From: UBA9642 sp964545585
GTDB lineage: Archaea; Nanobdellota; Nanobdellia; Woesearchaeales; UBA9642
Length of the DNA stretch: 8,595 nucleotides
Reading direction: 5' to 3'
NCBI GenBank assembly: GCA_964545585.1
Contig: CAZJFT010000041.1
Coordinates: 1-8,595, forward strand
Positions within the stretch are counted from its first letter, which is position 1. Each line of letters begins with the position of its first letter. Position numbers and translations under genes: made by a program. Below are positions 1-6,100 of this stretch, piece after piece. The notes under the pieces are model-generated. The model saw only the letters and a program-made list of their open reading frames with translations. It searched no databases and was not told the origin of the DNA.

Positions 1-411
1 GCCCTGACAGACAATCTCATCACAATAGCCATCGCCGCATTTGTTCTCGCAGAATTCATCAAAGCGATCCTGTATTGGGGGAAGATTTTCTGCAGTCTCC
101 AATCTTAATTCAGCAAATAATATGCTCGTGATTTGATCATCTTTCATGACAACATCAACGATATAGCCATCAAAATCAGTATATCTTGGATCTGTCTTAT
201 ATTCATACCTGAATGCATAACATCCCTCACAATCAAGCGTTCTCGCTTCTAACTCCTTAAAATCATAACCGTCATTCTGCAAATAATTGTCATCAGTCAT
301 TATCCTATTCACAGCAATCTGTCTTGCATCATCTAAAGTGACTGTCTTTTGAGAAGGAGTGCATGCCGTAATCAATAATAGAAAAGCCATTAATATTATT
401 ATTTGTTTCAT
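1..411 (-). CDS. Small secreted lipoprotein, N-terminal part (runs off the left edge)
   Basis: This open frame of 137 codons starts at ATG 411-409 and has no stop before base 1, so the C-terminus is missing. Residues 1-17 form a lipoprotein signal: a short n-region (MKQ), a hydrophobic stretch, and the lipobox LITAC with Cys17 as the lipidated residue. The mature protein should therefore be membrane-anchored outside the cell. Residues about 24-103 form an alpha/beta domain beginning TVTLDDARQIAVNRI, with a CEGC pair at 61-64. It loosely resembles PepSY-like domains, but I cannot assign it firmly. The visible end is Cys-rich (Cys121, 125, 130, 135) and contains CGDGYCDEIVC, a motif I associate with secreted proteins of DPANN archaea, where it usually continues into more Cys pairs. 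No Shine-Dalgarno precedes the start; the next in-frame Met (residue 8) would cut into the signal peptide. The gene is divergent from leuS. Its function is unknown; the signal peptide and frame are clear. Confidence 0.85.
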   Translation of the reverse strand, partial: MKQIIILMAFLLLITACTPSQKTVTLDDARQIAVNRIMTDDNYLQNDGYDFKELEARTLDCEGCYAFRYEYKTDPRYTDFDGYIVDVVMKDDQITSILFAELRLETAENLPPIQDRFDEFCENKCGDGYCDEIVCQG

Positions 412-432
412 ATAGACAGGAAACCTTACTGG

Positions 433-440
433 TTTATATA
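433..440 (-). promoter_or_regulatory. Putative TATA box for the divergent lipoprotein gene
   Basis: Read on the minus strand this is TATATAAA preceded by an A-run that could serve as the TFB recognition element. It lies about 22-29 bases ahead of the ATG at 411, the spacing expected for an archaeal promoter with a leaderless or nearly leaderless transcript. The core is palindromic, so the box could also act on the plus strand and give leuS a leader of about 20 bases. No ribosome binding site is seen before the lipoprotein start, which agrees with a leaderless message. The assignment rests on position and composition only. Confidence 0.5.
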
Positions 441-451
441 TTTTTACAACA

Positions 452-461
452 ATATTTAAAA
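452..461 (+). promoter_or_regulatory. Putative TATA box for leuS
   Basis: The stretch ATATTTAAAA lies 24-33 bases ahead of the leuS ATG at 485. That is the usual archaeal distance from TATA box to transcription start if the message begins at or next to the start codon. The bases between box and ATG are pyrimidine-rich (CCCTCTCTTATCC) and contain no Shine-Dalgarno sequence, in line with leaderless translation. The reverse complement (TTTTAAATAT) could alternatively serve the divergent lipoprotein gene. The call is inferred from spacing. Confidence 0.5.
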
Positions 462-484
462 ATCCCTCTCTTATCCAGTATATC

Positions 485-3142
485 ATGCCAGATTTCAAGG
501 CCATACAGGATAAATGGCAGAAGAAATGGGAAGAAGATGAAGTCTTCAAGGTCAAAGAAGATAAGCATAAGAAGAAATTCTATTGTCTAGAGATGTTTCC
601 ATATCCTTCAGCAAGTTTCTTGCACATGGGGCATGTAAGGAATTATTCTATCGGTGATGCAATAGCAAGATTCAAGAGACTTAATGGACATAACGTCCTC
701 TACCCTATGGGTTATGATTCTTTCGGATTGCCTGCAGAGAATGCAGCAAAGAAGCAGAAGATACACCCAAGGGAATACACTGAAGATTCTATCAATAAAA
801 TAACAGAGTACATGAAAAAGCTCGGGTTGAGCTATGATTGGTCAAGGATGGTTGCAACCCATCGACCTGAATATTACAAGTGGAACCAATACTTCTTCAT
901 TAAATTCTATGAGAAAGGATTAGTGTATAGGAAGAAGGCCCCAGTTAATTTTTGTTTGAACTGTAACACAGTTCTAGCTAATGAAGAAGTTGAAAATGGA
1001 AAATGTTGGAGATGCGAGAATGAAGTGGTGCAGAAAGAGCTTGACCAATGGTTCTTCAAGACTACAGCATATACAGAGGAATTGCTTAATGACATAAAGA
1101 ATCTTGGATGGAGCGAAAAGATAAAGACAATTCAAGAGAATTGGATAGGGAAGAGCCATGGATTGATGGTGCATTTCAAGCTCGATGATGGCACAGATTT
1201 TCCGATATATACCACTCGCCCAGACACCATCTATGGTGTTACATTCATGGTCATAGCATTGAACCATCCAAAACTCATGAGTATGATTCATGAGCCTTAT
1301 AAGAAAGCGGTCAATGAGTTCATAAAAGAAGCCAAGGATGCAGAAGCAAAAGAAGATGTATCATTCTTGGAGAAGAATGGAGTATTCACAGGACGATATG
1401 TCATAAATCCATTGAACAATGAGAAAATACCGCTTTATGCAGCGAACTTTGTTGTTGCAGACTATGCTACAGGATCAATAATGGCAGTGCCAGCACATGA
1501 TCAAAGAGATTATGAATTCGCAAAGAAGTATAATATTCCTATTAAGATAGTTATTCAAGATGAAAAACATTCATTAAAGATTGATAAAATGGATTCAGCA
1601 TATACGGATGATGGCGTTCTTGTCAATTCAGATCAATTCAATGGATTGAAAAATGATGATGCGATAGATAAAATAAGTGAATTTGTCGAGAAGAAAGGTC
1701 TTGGGAAGAGGACTGTCAATTACAAACTGAAGGATTGGCTGATATCAAGACAGAGATATTGGGGTACACCAATCCCTATGATATTCTGCGATAAATGTGG
1801 AATAATTCCTGTTCCAGAGAAAGAATTACCACTATTGCTGCCTGATGATGTAGAATTCAATGATAAAGGCAATCCATTGCTCACTTCAAAGACATTCATT
1901 GAAACGAAATGCCCAAAATGCAAAGGCAATGCAAGACGAGAGACTGACACGATGGGCGGATTCATGGATTCATCATGGTATTTCTTGAGATACTGCAGTC
2001 CACACACGACTGATGTACCATTCGACAAGGAAGCAGTGAAATATTGGATGCCTGTAGACCAATACGTCGGTGGAATAGAGCACGCAGTGGGTCATCTGAT
2101 ATACTCAAGATTCTTCACAAAAGCATTGCGTGACATGAAAATGTTAGATATCGATGAACCATTCAATGCATTATTCAATCAAGGGATAGTGTACAAGGAT
2201 GGCGCAAAGATGTCAAAAAGTCATGGAAACATCGTTACACAGGATGAGATTGCAGACAAATATGGAATCGATACAGCGAGGACATTCGTATTGTTTGTCG
2301 CTTCTCCAGATAAAGAGATGGAGTGGAGTGATAAAGGGATAGAAGGGACATTCAAATTCATAAATAGGACATTCAAGCTTTATGAAGAGCTAGAATCATT
2401 CAATAATACTTCTTCAAGAAAGGATAAGTATTTGATAAGCAAGAAAAATATTTTAATAAGGAATCTTACGGCAGCCATCGATGATTTCAAATTGAATGCC
2501 GCAGTATTATTGTTGATGGATTTCGTCAATTATATATACGATGTGAGAGATAATATCTCAAAGGAATTACTATCAGAAACACTCAATGAACTCGCAATAA
2601 TGATCAATCCATTCATGCCACACGTTTCAGAAGAATGTTGGAATATTATAGGCAACAACACATATGCATCAAAGGCATCGTGGCCAGAATACAGGGAAGA
2701 ACTGATAGACGAGAGACTTCATTATCTTGAAGAATTGTTAGACAATACAAAAAAAGATATTTATTCAGTGCTTCAACTGGCAAAGATAGACAAACCAGAA
2801 AATATAACCATAATAATATCTCCTGCATGGAAATATGAATTATTCAATATCGTTAAGGATAAGATTCTAGTGACGAGGAATGCATCTGAAATAATAAAGC
2901 ACGTCATGAGCACTGAATTGAAGAAGCATGGGCAGGATATAACGAAGATAGTACCTAGACTCATCGATAAGATGCCAGAACACATTCTTGATCAGGATTC
3001 GGAGAGGGATTTCTTTTCTGAAAACAAGGATTTCTTAGAGAAGGAATTCAATTGCAGTATTGAATTGATTGTTGCTGAAAATTCCTCTGAACAGAAGGCG
3101 AAGAATGCATCCCCAGGAAAGCCTGCTATAATAGTTAAATAA
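485..3142 (+). CDS. leuS: Leucyl-tRNA synthetase, bacterial-type core with archaeal-type C-terminus
   Basis: This 885-residue class Ia synthetase charges tRNA-Leu with leucine in the cytoplasm. In order: an N-terminal segment FKAIQDKWQKKW; the HIGH-type signature HMGH at 47-50; a zinc module with Cys157, 160, 174 and 177; then ENWIGKSHG at 218-226, leading straight into the CP1 editing domain (about 228-415). That insertion point, after the zinc module, is the bacterial arrangement. The editing site has TTRPDT at 243-248 and HDQRD at 338-342, so proofreading should be active. After it come SRQRYWG (421-427), a second CxxC pair set (Cys435/438 and 476/479) and KMSKS at 575-579. Only a few residues lie before KMSKS where E. 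coli LeuRS has a leucine-specific insertion of about 50. The anticodon-binding helical domain runs from about 640 to 735. The last 145 residues (WKYELF, KKHGQDITKIV, final KPAIIVK) resemble the tail of archaeal LeuRS rather than the bacterial VNGKxR domain. The start ATG is preceded by a TATA-like box and no ribosome binding site. The enzyme identity is certain; the mosaic reading is from memory of the families. Confidence 0.98.
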   Translation: MPDFKAIQDKWQKKWEEDEVFKVKEDKHKKKFYCLEMFPYPSASFLHMGHVRNYSIGDAIARFKRLNGHNVLYPMGYDSFGLPAENAAKKQKIHPREYTEDSINKITEYMKKLGLSYDWSRMVATHRPEYYKWNQYFFIKFYEKGLVYRKKAPVNFCLNCNTVLANEEVENGKCWRCENEVVQKELDQWFFKTTAYTEELLNDIKNLGWSEKIKTIQENWIGKSHGLMVHFKLDDGTDFPIYTTRPDTIYGVTFMVIALNHPKLMSMIHEPYKKAVNEFIKEAKDAEAKEDVSFLEKNGVFTGRYVINPLNNEKIPLYAANFVVADYATGSIMAVPAHDQRDYEFAKKYNIPIKIVIQDEKHSLKIDKMDSAYTDDGVLVNSDQFNGLKNDDAIDKISEFVEKKGLGKRTVNYKLKDWLISRQRYWGTPIPMIFCDKCGIIPVPEKELPLLLPDDVEFNDKGNPLLTSKTFIETKCPKCKGNARRETDTMGGFMDSSWYFLRYCSPHTTDVPFDKEAVKYWMPVDQYVGGIEHAVGHLIYSRFFTKALRDMKMLDIDEPFNALFNQGIVYKDGAKMSKSHGNIVTQDEIADKYGIDTARTFVLFVASPDKEMEWSDKGIEGTFKFINRTFKLYEELESFNNTSSRKDKYLISKKNILIRNLTAAIDDFKLNAAVLLLMDFVNYIYDVRDNISKELLSETLNELAIMINPFMPHVSEECWNIIGNNTYASKASWPEYREELIDERLHYLEELLDNTKKDIYSVLQLAKIDKPENITIIISPAWKYELFNIVKDKILVTRNASEIIKHVMSTELKKHGQDITKIVPRLIDKMPEHILDQDSERDFFSENKDFLEKEFNCSIELIVAENSSEQKAKNASPGKPAIIVK

Positions 3143-3160
3143 AAAATATAATTCTAGAAT

Positions 3161-3178
3161 AAAAAAATCAAAAAAAAA
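3161..3178 (-). terminator. T-tract terminator of the giant surface protein gene
   Basis: Right after the TGA stop (3181-3179) the minus strand reads nine T, then GA, then seven T. Runs of U without a required hairpin are the usual intrinsic termination signal in archaea. The 36-base spacer holds nothing else except a 10-base palindrome, ATTCTAGAAT, at 3151-3160, too short to count as a terminator stem. On the plus strand the same spacer is A-rich and offers no U-tract for leuS, whose transcript probably ends further on, inside the convergent gene. Confidence 0.6.
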
Positions 3179-6100
3179 TCAGCATACATTGGTGCCTGCA
3201 TTTGCATCATTACAATCAAAACCATCAAACCTACAACCATTGATTATGCCACTTCTAGGGAACACGCCGTAACCGTCATTATCCGAATCAGTACAACCTA
3301 ATGCAGATGCACTGTATTTCGCTTCAACTTCTGAAGGTGTGAGTGCCTTGTCATATATTGCAACCCGCGACACATCTCCCTCAAAGTATCCCATAATCAA
3401 ATCAGAAATTACTGAATTGTCATATGTAACACCTGGGACGTATACTTTTCTATTTAGGACACCATTGATATATGCATTCAAATAATCGCCTTCTCTAGTA
3501 AATACAAGATGGTACCACTTGTTTTCTTGCAGCATCTCTGTTGTCTTCACACCATTAAATCCTTCATATGAACTGTCACCGACACCCACATTCTGGGGTA
3601 TCTCAATATATAAGTAAGGTCTCAAGTCTGATGGCCAGCCAGGCGATATGTACTCCCATATTTGTACACGATATGGTTGTCCACTGACAAGATTGAATCC
3701 ATCTAATAAGTCGAATCTTGTGACGAATTCTATTGAGAACTCATTACCCACCCTTAATGATGAGTCTCTAGGTATTATTATTGCTGGACCATTATTGCTA
3801 AACTGAGCAAATCTCCTCTGTCCATCAACACCAAAAGTCAATCCTGAAGGTATATCTATGTCTTTATTATATGATGAGGCATCCTGTATGACTCCATTAG
3901 TACCTTCCCTGAAATACCACGCACCCTGCAGCAACGATTTCGATGTATTCACAAAAGAGCTATTGCTTAATGAGCCATTCAATATCTTCGCATTTTGTAT
4001 CGCACCGAACATATTGGTTGTACTGCCAGAGTATCCTCCAAATGATACTGTAGAAGTACCCGACAATGTAAATGTCGCACTCGGATTGCTGAATGCATTA
4101 ACGACACCATTTGATGCACACGATAAAACACAACTTGCACCAACACAAGACCTGCCGACTAATACTTTATTAAATCCATTATGTGTAAGTTGAGGCAGAT
4201 TACATGAAGTCTCAAAACTATTTCCTCTGATAACGACCCTGTTTGTCGGAGAGTAATAGATATGGACATAATTTGCGCCATTGCTAGCATACATCAAAGT
4301 CTCATTCCTGTTCTGGTATGGAAGGAACACATTCATGTCCAATACATAATTCTGTGACAAATTCAATCCAGTAACTGTTGCATAATTATCCACTCCGTTT
4401 AACCTCTTAGAATACCCATAGAAATCATTCACGAAATTACTATTGACATCAACAGAACCAGCAAAATTCACAGTTCTTAGGTGACCTGAGTAATCCCTAA
4501 TTGTGCCTGATGCATCAGATTGAATGTTCACTAAGGCAACAGGCATCTTCTTTATGGTCTGCTTTATGCCACGAGTGGACCCCGCGATGCTGTTCTCTCT
4601 ATATCCTGATTTAATGACATAAGAATATTCGCCGCTTGACTTATCATCATGGAGCACTGATCCTTCCCACCATGTTTCTCCGCCGTTACTGTAGAAATGA
4701 TTTCCTCCTATTCCTTCAATATCGCCTTGAAGATCGCTTGTTGCATAATCTCTCAACGAATCAACTTCCCATGTCCCGAAGTTCTCATCAGGATAATCTG
4801 CATTGAAGACGTATATATCATCTATATATACTTCAAAGAACTCGAATGGATGGTATGCGGGATAATTCTGTCTCTGATAATTCTGCGATGACCTTATCTG
4901 AAAATCAATAACTGAAGTGTCTTCCACATAATTTGTGATGTCAACAACAACATGCTCCCACTCATAACCGTCAGCATTCACATCCCTCTGCCATACAACA
5001 TCATTATCGACCAAAACACGTTTAGTGAAATAACCAGAAGCATCATCAGTATTATGCTCATTGAATGAATCCCTAATCCAGAAGCTCAAGACAATTGCAT
5101 TCGGATTACTTGGCTTGACAACAATGTATTTTGTTGCAGTCGAAAATACTCCTTTATTATCCACTGCTTTCAATGTTACCAAATATCTTCCCGGCTGAGA
5201 ATATGCATGATTCTTCACTGTGTTTACTAACCCACAATCTTCAGGAGTCAAATCACCATAATCCCAACAGACATATGATAGTGGATAACTTCCACCTGTG
5301 CTTTGTGATGCTGAAAATGTAATAGTTTCAGCAACATTCACATTATCTTTTTCTACAGATATTACTGGCTTAGGTAAACTTACTCCGTTCACAGGGAATG
5401 GATCATAACGGTTTCCGAATATTTCTATCTCCCCCGGATATTCCCAGCTTCCTATTGCAGTCTCTTCTCTGGTGCTATACATCCAGTTGTTGTAAGCCAT
5501 TGAAATCCCTGGTTCGTATCCTGGATTTCCAATACCTATACACCCTGCATCCAATTTTGGATACCTACAAGTGTTATGATGTATAATTGTATGAGTACCT
5601 GCTAAACCGCCGCCACCATGTCTATCAAATGGAATCGCTATGGATTCTGGTAGTATAAGATTGTAGCTTGCCTGATAGCTGCTGTATCTTTCTGCTGTTG
5701 ACGCAACTGAATGCCTATTGAAATCAAACAGATTACCCTCAACTGATGCAGAGACAGTATATTCAGCAGGCCTGTTAGATGCGCCAACACTCACACCATA
5801 TCCTAATCCCTTATGAGGGTTATGATGGATATAATTATGGTGTATCCAAGTATTTTCTGCACCACCCCATCCATTCATTGGCTCGGAGCCACCATACTCT
5901 GGAGATGCCTCTCCAACGGCAATAGCAGTTGTCCAACCTGAAAATTCATTGTTATCAATCTCACTAAATGCATAACGCAACCCGATTCCAGTTGAAACAC
6001 CCATAAAATAATAATTGTCATTCACCAAATCTCCTCCGAGCGAAGCATTGGTCCTGTCAGCAAAGAATAATGTGTTGGCCCTGATGGCCTGCGTAGACTT

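Noticed and set aside
974..2028. Minus-strand open frames of about 100 codons within leuS
   Set aside because: They are shadows of the synthetase gene, whose motifs are intact across the region.
3151..3160. Palindrome ATTCTAGAAT as a hairpin terminator or insertion scar
   Set aside because: The arms are only five bases long and the match does not extend; a T-tract explains termination better and there is no duplicated flank.
3858..4193. Plus-strand open frame of 111 codons within the surface protein gene
   Set aside because: It lies antisense to a continuous coding frame with clear LamG-like domain sequence, has no start signal, and its translation shows no recognisable fold.
4811..4831. 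Short TATATA direct repeat as a promoter or repeat element
   Set aside because: It encodes the YIDDIYVF strand of the surface protein; repetition of Tyr/Ile codons explains it.
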